Of a stretch of DNA of 48,592 bases, positions 24,490 to 34,145 are shown one piece after another. Position numbers and translations under genes: made by a program. The notes beneath the pieces are model-generated. The model was not told where the DNA came from, made no database searches, and saw only the letters and a list, made by a program, of their open reading frames with translations. The stretch covers positions 1 to 48,592 of the forward strand of contig WHSZ01000046.1 of the NCBI GenBank assembly GCA_009379845.1, written 5' to 3'. The first letter of the stretch is position 1. Every line of letters begins with the position of its first letter. The DNA is from Pseudonocardiaceae bacterium (GTDB lineage Bacteria; Actinomycetota; Actinomycetes; Mycobacteriales; Pseudonocardiaceae).

Positions 24490-25665
24490 TCATGTGGTCA
24501 CCTCCTGGAAACGAGCCGGGTGGAACGGAGCGAGGTCCAGGTCGGGTTCCCGGTCGGTGAGCAGCTGCGCGATCAGGTGGCCGGTGCCGGCAGCCAGCCC
24601 GATGCCCGCTCCCTCGTGCCCGCAGGCGTGCACCAGGCCGGGGGCGCGGTGATCGGCGCCGATCACCGGAAGATGATCAGGGCAGTACGGGCGAAAGCCC
24701 AGGTAACTGCGCAGCAGCGCGACATCCGAGAGGAAGGGGAACACCCCGATCGCCTGCCTGGCAAGCATTCGCAGCACCGGGATGGACACCGACCGGTCGA
24801 ACCCGACGCGCTCCCTGCTCGCGCCGATTAGCACGGTGCCCGCCCTGGTGCTCTCCACCACCACCGAGGTCTGCAGCGCCGCGTCGTCGCTCGCCACATT
24901 GGCGACGTACTCCGCGGTGTAGACCTTGTGATGAATCACCGGTGGCAGCGGTTCGGTCACCAGCACGAAACCCTTGCGTGGCAGCACCGGGATCGGCGCT
25001 GCGGCGAGCTCCGCGAGCGAGCCGCCCCAGCTGCCCGCGGCGTTGATCACCCACCCGGCCGAGATCGTGGGGACGTCAGGGGCATCGGTGCGCACGCCGG
25101 TGATCTCACCGCCGCTGCCACGCAGGAACTCGACGACGGTGGTGCCGGTGTGCACGCTCGCGCCATGGCGGCGTGCGCGCCGTAGCAGCTCCGCGGTCGC
25201 CAGCATCGGCTGGACCTGCATGTCCTGCGGGTAGTGCGCGCCCGCCGTGATGTCCGGCGCGAGGTTCGGTTCCAGCTCGAAAAGCCGGTCCGGCGCGACG
25301 TCCACGGCTTCGATGCCGTGGCGACGCTGCTCGGCGGTGAGCGTGGCAAGGCCACCGGCTGCCTCCGGCGACTTGGCGACGACCACACCACCCTTGTGGT
25401 GCAGCTCAACGCTCGCCGCACCGAGCTCGGCGCCCAGCGCCGCCCACAGCCGGTTGGACAGCAGCGCGAGTTCGAGCTCCGCGCCCGGTTCCTTGTCGGA
25501 CACCAGGATGTTGCCCTCGCACGCGCTGGTGGTGCCGCCGGCGATCGCGGCCCGGTCCAGCACGGTGACCCGCAGACCCGCGGCGGAGCAGTAGTACGCA
25601 CACGCCGCTCCGACCATGCCGGCCCCGACGACCAGCACGTCCGCCGTTGTCCTGGCCACCTCCAC
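24490..25665 (-). CDS. D-hydroxyproline dehydrogenase catalytic FAD subunit (DAAO/HcnC-like)
   Basis: A 391-residue D-amino-acid-oxidase-type flavoprotein. It opens with DVLVVGAGMVGAACAYYCSAAGLRV (FAD site), has AGGTTSACEGNI at the flavin pyrophosphate and ends with the typical GLVHACGHEGAGIGLAAGTG. It should be the substrate-oxidising subunit of the three-part dehydrogenase. It is the promoter-proximal gene. The GTG start lies very close to a possible -10 element (CATACT on the minus strand), so the transcript may be leaderless. Confidence 0.87.
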   Translation of the reverse strand: MEVARTTADVLVVGAGMVGAACAYYCSAAGLRVTVLDRAAIAGGTTSACEGNILVSDKEPGAELELALLSNRLWAALGAELGAASVELHHKGGVVVAKSPEAAGGLATLTAEQRRHGIEAVDVAPDRLFELEPNLAPDITAGAHYPQDMQVQPMLATAELLRRARRHGASVHTGTTVVEFLRGSGGEITGVRTDAPDVPTISAGWVINAAGSWGGSLAELAAAPIPVLPRKGFVLVTEPLPPVIHHKVYTAEYVANVASDDAALQTSVVVESTRAGTVLIGASRERVGFDRSVSIPVLRMLARQAIGVFPFLSDVALLRSYLGFRPYCPDHLPVIGADHRAPGLVHACGHEGAGIGLAAGTGHLIAQLLTDREPDLDLAPFHPARFQEVTT

Positions 25666-25698
25666 GGCAGTAGTATGTCACATTGCATAGGAGGTAAC
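25666..25698. promoter_or_regulatory. Divergent promoter/operator of hydroxyproline operon and phzF-like gene
   Basis: Only 33 bases separate the divergent starts. They contain ATGT-C-ACAT at 25675-25683, within TATGTCACATTGCATA, and then the AGGAGG of the phzF-like gene. One bound regulator would cover both promoters. The best candidate is the operon's own GntR protein. Confidence 0.45.
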
Positions 25699-26493
25699 AT
25701 GAGCGTCCCGCTGTATTTCGTCGACGCGTTCGCGTACGCCCCGTACACCGGGAATCCGGCGGCGGTCGTGCTGCTGGACCGCCAGGCCCCCGACGAGTGG
25801 ATGCGTGCCCTCGGCGCTGAACTGAACCAGGCCGCGACGGCGTTCGTGGCTCCCCGCGACGACGGCACGTTCGATCTTCGCTGGATGACCGCGACCAGTG
25901 AGCTGGAGTTGTGCGGACACGGCACCCTCGCCGCGGCACACATCCTGCGGGAAAAGGGCGCGGCGATCACCTTCCACACCCTGGCTGGGGAGCTGCACGC
26001 GCGACTTTCCGACGGTAGCGTCACGCTCGACTTTCCCGCGCTGCCGCCGCGCACTGTCCCGCGGCCGGCCGAGCTCGATCGCGTACTCCCGGCTGACGAG
26101 CCCGTCGCGGTCTACCGGACCGACCTCGATTACCTGGTCGAGCTTGGCTCAGAGGCGCAGCTCCGGGATGCCAGACCAGATCTGGATGCGCTCGCCGAGT
26201 TGGCGGTCCGTGGCCTGATCCTCACCGCGGCCGCCACCGACGGCGCCAAGGATCACGACTTCGTGTCCCGGTTCTTCGCGCCAGCGCGGGGAATCCCGGA
26301 GGATTCCGTCACCGGCTCAGCGCACTGCGCGCTGGCGCCACACTGGCTTCCCCGGTTCGGCGCCGAGACGATCACTGGTTACCAGGCCTCCAGCCGCGGC
26401 GGATACGTCCGGGTCAGCCAGCCGAGCCCGGATCGGGTCGGTCTCACCGGAAACGCCATCACGCTGATCAGCGGTACCCTCCACGACCCGTGA
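25699..26493 (+). CDS. PhzF-family isomerase/epimerase
   Basis: A 264-residue protein of the PhzF family, whose fold is related to diaminopimelate epimerase and proline racemase. Visible signatures are FVDAFAYAPYTGNPAAVVLLD, TSELELCGHGTLAAAHIL and GIPEDSVTGSAHCALAPHW. ATG at 25699 follows a perfect AGGAGG, so expression is probably strong; the longer open frame upstream runs back into the divergent operon and is not used. Sharing a 33-base promoter gap with the hydroxyproline operon suggests an accessory isomerase role there, but no specific reaction can be assigned. Confidence 0.85.
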   Translation: MSVPLYFVDAFAYAPYTGNPAAVVLLDRQAPDEWMRALGAELNQAATAFVAPRDDGTFDLRWMTATSELELCGHGTLAAAHILREKGAAITFHTLAGELHARLSDGSVTLDFPALPPRTVPRPAELDRVLPADEPVAVYRTDLDYLVELGSEAQLRDARPDLDALAELAVRGLILTAAATDGAKDHDFVSRFFAPARGIPEDSVTGSAHCALAPHWLPRFGAETITGYQASSRGGYVRVSQPSPDRVGLTGNAITLISGTLHDP

Positions 26494-26507
26494 GCCGTGA
26501 AGGCCCA

Positions 26508-27755
<1,248 letters not shown>

Positions 27756-27852
27756 TCAGCCTGGGTGACTCGAAACTGTTCCGGATCCGCACAAAATGGT
27801 CTTTTCGCTGCCGATCTTGTGCGATAGTTTCGGCGCGCCAAGGAGGTGAGTG

Positions 27853-29364
27853 GTGTCACAAGCCGATAGTCAGGCGGCAACGGACGAATCGGGGGCTGGG
27901 GTAGCGGCAGCTCGGCGGCAGTGGATCGGGCTCGCGCTCGGGCCGGTGCTCGGTGCCCTCGCGTACCTGTTGTTGCCGAACAGCCTGTCCGCGGATGGCA
28001 AGGCCGCCGCCGCGATCGCCGTATTGATGGCGACTTGGTGGGTAACCGAAGCGATCCCGTTGCCGGCCACCGCGCTGCTGCCCCTCGTGCTGTTCCCGCT
28101 GTTCGGTGTCGCCGAGGTTGGTGACGTCGCCAGCCCGTACGCGAACGAAGTGATCTTCCTGTTCATGGGCGGGTTCATGCTCGGCCTGGCCATGCAACGG
28201 TGGAACCTGCACCGGCGCTTCGCGCTGCGCACGGTGCTCGCGGTCGGCACGAGACCGGTGCAGCTGGTCGGCGGCTTCATGATCGCCACCGCGTTCCTCA
28301 GCATGTGGGTCAGCAACACCGCGACCGCGGTGATGATGCTCCCGGTCGGCGTCTCGGTGCTCGGCCTCGTCGTGCAACTCGGAAACGGCAAGGGCGACAC
28401 CAACTTCGCCACCGCGCTGATGCTGGGAATCGCGTACGCCGCGTCCATCGGGTCGCTGAGCACCATCATCGGTACCCCGCCGAACTCTTTCGTGGTCGGC
28501 TACCTCAGCGACAACCACAACATCGACATCGGTTTCGGCCAGTGGATGCTGTTCGGCCTGCCGATCTCGATCGTCTTCCTGTTTCTCGCCTGGCTGGTGC
28601 TCACCAGGTTCGTGTTCCCTCCCAAGATCAATGAGCTGCCCGGCGGGCGGGAGTTGATTCGTGAGCAGCTTGATGAGCTGGGGCCGATGTCGCGCGGCGA
28701 GAAGAACGCACTTGGCGCGTTCATCGGGGCCGCGGCCGCTTGGATCATCATCCCGCTGCTCGCCGATCCGGAGATCATGGGCGGCGCGGCCATCACGTGG
28801 CTGGAGAACATCGACGACAGCGTGATCGCCATGGCTGTCGCGGTTGTGCTGTTCATCCTGCCCGTCGATCGGGGTGTCCGGACGCTGAACTGGGATACCG
28901 CCAAGCAACTGCCGTGGGGGATCCTGCTGCTCTTCGGCGGTGGGCTGAGCTTGTCCACCCAGTTCGAGGAGACCGGTTTCGCCGAGTGGCTCGGTGGGCG
29001 GGTCCGCGGCCTTGACGTGCTGCCAACGTTCCTGTTCATCGCCGTCGCCGTGCTGCTCGTGCTGCTGCTGACCGAGCTGACGAGCAACACCGCTACCGCG
29101 GCGGCGTTCGTGCCGATTCTCGGTGCGGTGGCGGTCGGCCTCGGTCTCGATCCGATGTTGCTCGCCGTACCGGCCGCGCTGGCCGCGAGCTGCGCGTTCA
29201 TGCTGCCGGTCGCCACGCCGCCGAACGCCATCGTGTTCGGCTCCGGCTACGTCACCATCGGGAAGATGATCAAGGGCGGCTTCTGGCTGAACCTGGCCGG
29301 CCTCGTGCTGGTGCCGCTGGCCGCGTACACGCTCGGCGGCTGGGTGCTTGGGATCGCCTTCTAG
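27853..29364 (+). CDS. DASS/SLC13-family sodium-coupled anion transporter
   Basis: A 503-residue carrier of the divalent-anion:sodium symporter family. Both diagnostic SNT motifs are present: SNTATAVMMLPVG at about residue 154 and SNTATAAAFVPI at about 411. The signature ATWWVTEAIPLPATALLPLVLFPL lies in the first third. Likely substrates are dicarboxylates such as succinate or malate, or sulfate; sequence alone does not decide. The second of two tandem GTG codons is chosen because it is six bases after AGGAGG. Confidence 0.9.
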   Translation: MSQADSQAATDESGAGVAAARRQWIGLALGPVLGALAYLLLPNSLSADGKAAAAIAVLMATWWVTEAIPLPATALLPLVLFPLFGVAEVGDVASPYANEVIFLFMGGFMLGLAMQRWNLHRRFALRTVLAVGTRPVQLVGGFMIATAFLSMWVSNTATAVMMLPVGVSVLGLVVQLGNGKGDTNFATALMLGIAYAASIGSLSTIIGTPPNSFVVGYLSDNHNIDIGFGQWMLFGLPISIVFLFLAWLVLTRFVFPPKINELPGGRELIREQLDELGPMSRGEKNALGAFIGAAAAWIIIPLLADPEIMGGAAITWLENIDDSVIAMAVAVVLFILPVDRGVRTLNWDTAKQLPWGILLLFGGGLSLSTQFEETGFAEWLGGRVRGLDVLPTFLFIAVAVLLVLLLTELTSNTATAAAFVPILGAVAVGLGLDPMLLAVPAALAASCAFMLPVATPPNAIVFGSGYVTIGKMIKGGFWLNLAGLVLVPLAAYTLGGWVLGIAF

Positions 29365-29367
29365 CCG

Positions 29368-29414
29368 GTGAGTACTTTTGGTTGCTATAGCGACGCAAAG
29401 TACTGATACCTCAC
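29368..29414. repeat. Palindromic TGCTATA repeat, copy 2
   Basis: The core at 29368-29389 matches copy 1 in 19 of 22 positions. AGTACTTT (29371-29378) pairs with AAAGTACT (29397-29404), and GTTGC-TATA-GCGAC forms the centre with one wobble pair. The outer GTGAG finds its partner CTCAC at 29410-29414 only after a short insertion. It begins four bases after the stop of the DASS gene and precedes the MocA-like gene. Confidence 0.8.
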
Positions 29415-29428
29415 GCGATGGCGGCTCG

Positions 29429-30031
29429 GTGGCCGGGCTGCTGCTGGCGGCCGGCGCGGGCCGGCGGTTCGGCGGGCCGAAGGCGCTTGCCGAGCTGGAC
29501 GGGGAGCCGCTGGTGCGGCGCGCGCTACGCGGGCTGACCGGCGGTGGTTGCGCGCCGGTGCACGTGGTGCTCGGGGCGCGGGCCGATGACCTGCGCGCCC
29601 TGCTGCCGCGCGAGGCGGTCGCCGTGTACGCCGCCGACTGGGCAGTCGGGATGGGCGCGTCGCTGCGGGCCGGGCTGCACTCGCTGCGCGATTCCAACGT
29701 GGACGCGGTGCTCGTGCACCTGGTCGACCTGCCAGGTGTGCACGCGGAGATCGTGGCCCGGCTTGTCGCGCTCGGCGGGCCGGAGGTCGTGGCGCGGGCC
29801 GGCTACCACGGCCAGCCAGGGCACCCGGTGCTGCTCGGCAGGCGATGGTGGCAGGACATCACCGCGAGCCTCGGCGGTGACCAGGGCGCGCGGGGCTGGC
29901 TGGCCGGCCGCTCCGACCTGAGGATGGTGGAGTGCGCCGATCTTGGCGCGGGCGGCGACGTGGACACCCGCTCGGACCTTGACAGGCTGCTCCCGTGGGA
30001 CGGCGAGACGCGGCGGCCCGGCACGTCGTAG
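29429..30031 (+). CDS. MocA/CoxI-like molybdenum cofactor nucleotidyltransferase
   Basis: A 200-residue MobA-type nucleotidyltransferase. The signature MAGLLLAAGAGRRFGGPKALAELDGEPLVRRAL gives the NTP-binding loop and Lys; VHLVDLPGVH and GQPGHPVLLGRRWW follow. It should add CMP or a related nucleotide to molybdopterin for the downstream molybdenum hydroxylase. A longer frame starts with TTG inside the palindromic repeat, but GTG at 29429 gives the family N terminus and is preferred. Its binding site is weak. Confidence 0.82.
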   Translation: MAGLLLAAGAGRRFGGPKALAELDGEPLVRRALRGLTGGGCAPVHVVLGARADDLRALLPREAVAVYAADWAVGMGASLRAGLHSLRDSNVDAVLVHLVDLPGVHAEIVARLVALGGPEVVARAGYHGQPGHPVLLGRRWWQDITASLGGDQGARGWLAGRSDLRMVECADLGAGGDVDTRSDLDRLLPWDGETRRPGTS

Positions 30032-30041
30032 TGTCGATGGG

Positions 30042-30941
30042 GTGACACGCACGACGATGAAGACGGCGGTGGACTCGCCGACCGACCTGGCCAGCAGACT
30101 GGAACGCGCCGGCTACCTCGCGGACAGCGGGGTGGCGACGGCGGCCTTTCTCGCCATGCGCATGCCGAGACCGCTGTTCTGCGAGGGTGAACCGGGCACC
30201 GGAAAGACCTCGCTCGCCGTGGCCATCTCGGAGTCGCTCGAGCTGCCGCTGATCAGATTGCAGTGCCACGAGGGCATCGATGCGGGGCAGGCGCTTTACG
30301 AGTGGGATTTCCCTCGCCAGCTGCTGCACCTGCGCGCGCTCGAAGCGGCGAGCGACGGGAAACTGGACGCGGACGCGGCCGAGCAATCGCTGTACACCGA
30401 ACGATTCCTGCTGGCCCGGCCATTGCTACGGGCGCTGACCAGCTCGCCGTGCGTGCTGCTGATCGACGAGATCGACCGTGCCGACGACGAGTTCGAGGCG
30501 TTCCTGCTGCAGGTGCTCGACGAGAACGCGGTGAGCATCCCGGAGCTCGGCGAGGTGCGCGCGGAAACGCCACCGCTGGTGGTGCTCACCTCGAACCGCA
30601 CGAGGGAGGTGCACGACGCGTTGAAGCGCCGGTGCCTCTACCACTGGCTGGAACACCCGGACCTGGCCCGCGAGGTCGCCATCCTGCGCCGCAGGCTGCC
30701 AGGGATCACCGAGCAGCTGGCCGGGCAGGTGGGAAACGCGGTGCGAAAGCTGCGCGAGCTGGAGTTGCTCAAGCCGCCCGGTGTCGCCGAATCCCTTGAC
30801 TGGGCGCAGGCGTTGCTGGCGCTCGGTTGCGACGAGTTGGACGCGGAGACCGCGGCGACAACCCTTGGCACGGTGCTGAAATACCGGGAGGACGCCGACC
30901 GGGTCGGCCTAGCCGGGCTCGATTCGTTGCTGGCGGGCTGA
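30042..30941 (+). CDS. coxD: MoxR-type AAA+ ATPase, CoxD
   Basis: A 299-residue AAA+ ATPase. Walker A is GEPGTGKTSLA near residue 49, Walker B is CVLLIDEIDRADDEFEAFLLQ, and sensor 1 is VVLTSNRTREVHDALKRRCLYHW. In CO dehydrogenase loci CoxD works with the VWA protein CoxE to build the copper- or sulfur-containing molybdenum centre. The order here, CoxD then CoxE then CoxF, is the same as in Oligotropha. GTG at 30042 is chosen; the ATG five codons later lacks a binding site. Confidence 0.88.
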   Translation: MTRTTMKTAVDSPTDLASRLERAGYLADSGVATAAFLAMRMPRPLFCEGEPGTGKTSLAVAISESLELPLIRLQCHEGIDAGQALYEWDFPRQLLHLRALEAASDGKLDADAAEQSLYTERFLLARPLLRALTSSPCVLLIDEIDRADDEFEAFLLQVLDENAVSIPELGEVRAETPPLVVLTSNRTREVHDALKRRCLYHWLEHPDLAREVAILRRRLPGITEQLAGQVGNAVRKLRELELLKPPGVAESLDWAQALLALGCDELDAETAATTLGTVLKYREDADRVGLAGLDSLLAG

Positions 30942-30944
30942 ACC

Positions 30945-32063
30945 ATGCCGTCCGACGTGCTGCCGGGGCTCGTGGGGTTCACCCGCGCGCTCGCCGAATC
31001 CGGGGTGGCGGTGAGTACCGATCGCACCGCGATGTACCTGGATGCCGTGCGGCACGTCGACGTTGTCGACCCGAAGGAGCTGTACTGGGCCGGCAGGTTG
31101 ACGCTGTGCGTCGACCCGGACGACCTGCCCCGGTACAACGAGGCCTTCGCGCGCTGGTTCACCGGTACCAAACCGGGCGGTAAGCGGGCCACCGTGTCGA
31201 TGCCGAAGCAGGCGCAGATCGCCGCGCTCGCCCCGGCCGAGGACGGGCACCAGGTGCAGGGTGAGGCCGATCCGGAGGCACTACCGGTGGCGGCGAGCGA
31301 GACCGAGATCCTGCGCAGTAGGGACATCGCGGAGCTCAGCACGGCCGAGCGGGCACACCTGCGGGAGCTGCTGGCGCAACTGCACCCGGCGCCACCGACT
31401 CGGTCATCGTTGCGCCTGCGGCCGGCGCGCCGCGGCCGGCTGGATGCCAGGCGGACGTTGCGCGGCATGCTCGCCACGTCCGGCGAACCGGTGCGGCTGG
31501 CGTATGCCAGGCGGACCCGCCGGCCACGACGGGTCGTGTTGCTGATCGACGTGTCCGGTTCGATGAGCCCGTACGCCGACGCGCTGCTGCGTTTCGCGCA
31601 CGTGCTGACCCGGCGGAACCCGGCAACCACCGAGGTGTTCGCGCTCGGCACCCGGATGACAAGACTCAGCAGGGCGCTGCGCAGCCGTGACCCGGAGGTG
31701 GCGCTGACCGCGGCGGGGCACACCGTGCCGGACTGGGCCGGTGGCACCCGGCTGGGGGAAACGCTGCGCGCGTTCCTGGACCGCTGGGGGCAGCGCGGCG
31801 TGGCAAGGCATTCCGTGGTGGTGATCTTCTCGGACGGCTGGGAACGCGGTGACACCGCGCTGCTCGGGACCCAGCTCGCCCGGTTGCGGCGGCTCGCCTA
31901 CCGCGTGCTGTGGGTGAACCCGCACGCCGGGCGGGACGGCTACGCCCCGGTTCAATCCGGGATCGCGGCGGCGTGGCCGCACATCGACCGGCTGCTCGCC
32001 GGCCACAGCTTGGCCACATTGGAACGATTGCTGGTGGAGATGCGGGATGCGGGACGTACTTGA
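30945..32063 (+). CDS. coxE: VWA-domain protein, CoxE
   Basis: A 372-residue protein with a C-terminal von Willebrand factor A domain. The metal-dependent adhesion site is DVSGSMSPYADALL near residue 204, with GTRLGETLR as the conserved threonine motif and IFSDGWERGD as the Asp motif. The N-terminal part FTRALAESGVAVSTDRTAMYLDAV is typical of CoxE. It starts three bases after the CoxD stop and should partner that ATPase in metal-centre maturation. Confidence 0.9.
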   Translation: MPSDVLPGLVGFTRALAESGVAVSTDRTAMYLDAVRHVDVVDPKELYWAGRLTLCVDPDDLPRYNEAFARWFTGTKPGGKRATVSMPKQAQIAALAPAEDGHQVQGEADPEALPVAASETEILRSRDIAELSTAERAHLRELLAQLHPAPPTRSSLRLRPARRGRLDARRTLRGMLATSGEPVRLAYARRTRRPRRVVLLIDVSGSMSPYADALLRFAHVLTRRNPATTEVFALGTRMTRLSRALRSRDPEVALTAAGHTVPDWAGGTRLGETLRAFLDRWGQRGVARHSVVVIFSDGWERGDTALLGTQLARLRRLAYRVLWVNPHAGRDGYAPVQSGIAAAWPHIDRLLAGHSLATLERLLVEMRDAGRT

Positions 32064-33165
32064 CGAGTTGCACAAGCGGTGGGAAGCCGGAGAAACCGTC
32101 GGGCTGGGCACGGTGGTCAGCACCTTCCGGTCGTCACCACGGTCGGCAGGCGCAGCCATGCTGGTCGCCGAAGACGGCACGGTGTCCGGCAGCGTGTCAG
32201 GAGGCTGCGTGGAAGGCGCGGTCTACGAGCTGGCTCAGCAGTCCATTTCGGACGGTGCGCCGGTGCTGCAGCGCTACGGGGTTTCCGATGACGACGCTTT
32301 CGCCGTGGGCCTGACCTGCGGCGGCATCATCGACGTCTTCGTGGAACGGGTGAACCCGACCGACTACCCGGAGCTGGGCCAGGTGAACGAGTCGGTGCGC
32401 GCCGAGCAGACCGTCGCGGTGGCCACCGTGATCGAGCACCCGGAGGCCGGCAGGGTGGGCAAGCATCTCGTGGTGTGGCCGGACAAGGTGACCGGAAGCC
32501 TTGGCAGTGCGCGGGCCGACGACGCCGTCGCGGACGACGCGCGGGGCCTGCTGGCCACCGGCCGGAGCGAGACGCTGCACTACGGCCCGGAGGGCCAGCG
32601 GCGCGGCGAGGGGATGAGCGTGTTCATCAACTCGTTCCAGCCGCCGCCGCGGATGCTGGTGTTCGGGGCGATCGACTTCGCGGCCGCGATGGCGAGGATG
32701 GGCAGCTACCTCGGCTACCGGGTGACGGTGTGCGATGCGCGTGGCGTGTTCGCCACCGACGCGCGCTTCCCTGAGGCCGACGAGGTGATCGTGGACTGGC
32801 CGCACCGCTACCTCGCGGCCGAGGCGGAGGCCGGCAGGGTGGACGAGCGGACCGTGGTCGCGGTGCTCACCCACGACCCGAAGTTCGACGTGCCACTGCT
32901 CGAGGTGGCGCTGCGGCTGAACGTGGCGTACGTGGGCGCGATGGGCTCGCGCCGCACGCACGACGACCGGCTGGCCCGGCTTCGCGAGACCGGGATGCGA
33001 GACGACGAGTTGGCTCGGCTTGCCTCGCCCATCGGACTCGACCTCGGCGCCCGCACGCCGGAGGAGACCGCGGTGTCCATCGCCGCGGAGATCATCGCGT
33101 CGCGGTGGGGCGGCGAGGGTAAGCCGCTGACCGAACTCAGCGGCCCCATCCACCGGGACGAGTGA
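32047..33165 (+). CDS. coxF: XdhC/CoxF family molybdenum hydroxylase maturation factor
   Basis: A 372-residue XdhC/CoxI-family protein that binds molybdenum cofactor and helps sulfurate and insert it. The N-terminal XdhC domain has AMLVAEDGTVSGSVSGGCVEGAV and GLTCGGIIDVFVE. The C-terminal Rossmann domain has MLVFGAIDFAAAMARMGSYLGY, THDPKFDVPLLEVALRL and YVGAMGSRRTHDDRLARL. The start overlaps coxE by 17 bases. Confidence 0.92.
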   Translation: MRDVLDELHKRWEAGETVGLGTVVSTFRSSPRSAGAAMLVAEDGTVSGSVSGGCVEGAVYELAQQSISDGAPVLQRYGVSDDDAFAVGLTCGGIIDVFVERVNPTDYPELGQVNESVRAEQTVAVATVIEHPEAGRVGKHLVVWPDKVTGSLGSARADDAVADDARGLLATGRSETLHYGPEGQRRGEGMSVFINSFQPPPRMLVFGAIDFAAAMARMGSYLGYRVTVCDARGVFATDARFPEADEVIVDWPHRYLAAEAEAGRVDERTVVAVLTHDPKFDVPLLEVALRLNVAYVGAMGSRRTHDDRLARLRETGMRDDELARLASPIGLDLGARTPEETAVSIAAEIIASRWGGEGKPLTELSGPIHRDE

Positions 33166-33169
33166 CGCT

Positions 33170-33733
33170 GTGCTCGACCATCCTCTCGGCCCGAGCACGG
33201 TTGACGACTGGCTGGCGGCAGATGCCCCGGCAGATGGGTCTCGTCTCGAACTGATCCTGGGATACTTCCACGTGACACCGCCACCGACCGGTTCTCATCA
33301 GCGGGCTTCTTTTCGGCTGGCGCGCGCGTTGGAAGATGCCGTGGAAGCGGTGGGACGGGACGATCTACATGTGGTGCCGGGTGTCGGAATCCGGATCAGT
33401 ACGCCGTGGCGTACCGGGCTCATCCCGGATGTCGCGGTGCTCGACGTCAACCCGCACCACGTGAGCTTCGCGGCCGGGAACTTGGTACTCGCTGTGGAAG
33501 TGTGGTCACCGGGCAACAGCCAGAGCGAGCGGGACACGAAGATGGCCGCCTACGCCGGGGCGGGAGTGCCGTACCTGTGGATCGTGGACCTGCCAGCGGG
33601 TAAGCCGCCACAGTTCTGCGGGTACCGGCTGTCGGGCGGCGGCTATCGGCAGGATGTGTTCGCTGGAGCCTCCGATGAGGTGATCGCGCCGGGACCGGTG
33701 CCGGTCACCGTCGATACCGCGCGGCTGAGCTGA
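33170..33733 (+). CDS. Uma2 family (DUF820) restriction-endonuclease-fold protein
   Basis: A 187-residue protein of the Uma2 family, with a PD-(D/E)XK nuclease-like core. Visible residues are the acidic ELILG at the N terminus, RTGLIPDVAVLDV, and LVLAVEVWSPGNSQSERDTKMAAYAGAGVPYLWIVD. It starts with GTG four bases after the CoxF stop. Uma2 genes are multicopy in Amycolatopsis-like genomes; there is no reason to tie it to CO dehydrogenase maturation beyond position. Function is unknown. Confidence 0.85.
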   Translation: MLDHPLGPSTVDDWLAADAPADGSRLELILGYFHVTPPPTGSHQRASFRLARALEDAVEAVGRDDLHVVPGVGIRISTPWRTGLIPDVAVLDVNPHHVSFAAGNLVLAVEVWSPGNSQSERDTKMAAYAGAGVPYLWIVDLPAGKPPQFCGYRLSGGGYRQDVFAGASDEVIAPGPVPVTVDTARLS

Positions 33734-33756
33734 CAAAGCCCGCTGCGGGTAGTCAG
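33730..33756. terminator. Hairpin between convergent Uma2 and VOC genes
   Basis: CTGAC (33730-33734) pairs with GTCAG (33752-33756), and inside it CCCGC-T-GCGGG forms a second stem. The hairpin overlaps both stop codon regions of the convergent genes. Confidence 0.45.
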
Positions 33757-34145
33757 TCGAGCGGCGCGAACAGGTCCACGGAATTGCCGTCCGGGTCCTG
33801 GATCGTCGCGTACCGCTGACCCCAGAAGGCATTCCACGGCTCGCGGGTTCCCCGGTAGCCGGCTTCGACCAACTCGGCATACACCTTGTCCACGTCGGCC
33901 GGGCTGTCGCAGGTGAAAGCCAGGCCGATGGCCGGGCCGCCCCGCGGCGCCGTCCAGCCGGGATCGAAGGACCGGACGATCTCCAGGCTGTCCCACGCGA
34001 ACCGCAGCCCGCCCGGCAGTGAGGCTTCGACGTGTGGCTGATCTTCGGAGCCGGCCGGAACGTCGAGTCCGAGGCGCCGGTAGAAGTTCAGCGACGCGGA
34101 CATGTCGGCGACAACGAGGCCGATGAGATCGAATCGGGGTGTCAT
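33753..34145 (-). CDS. VOC-family (glyoxalase/bleomycin resistance-like) protein
   Basis: A 130-residue vicinal-oxygen-chelate protein with the paired beta-alpha-beta repeats: FDLIGLVVADMSASLNFYRRLGLDVP first, then AIGLAFTCDSPADVDKVYAELVEAGYRG and ATIQDPDGNSVDLFAPLD. The ATG at 34143-34145 gives the family N terminus and is preferred over a start 17 codons upstream. Its substrate is unknown. It interrupts the cox locus on the opposite strand, so it is probably an independent unit. Confidence 0.82.
   Translation of the reverse strand: MTPRFDLIGLVVADMSASLNFYRRLGLDVPAGSEDQPHVEASLPGGLRFAWDSLEIVRSFDPGWTAPRGGPAIGLAFTCDSPADVDKVYAELVEAGYRGTREPWNAFWGQRYATIQDPDGNSVDLFAPLD

Noticed and set aside
26495..26505. 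CCGTGAAGGCC shared with 38271-38281, both just after stop codons
   Set aside because: Only 11 bases match and the 26495 copy has no convincing second arm. It may be a decayed member of a GTGAAGGCC-type hairpin repeat, but two copies are too few to claim a family here.
27856..29697. Long antisense open frame across the DASS and MocA-like genes
   Set aside because: It crosses two genuine genes and an intergenic repeat, its product is low-complexity, and the sense strand has full transporter motifs.
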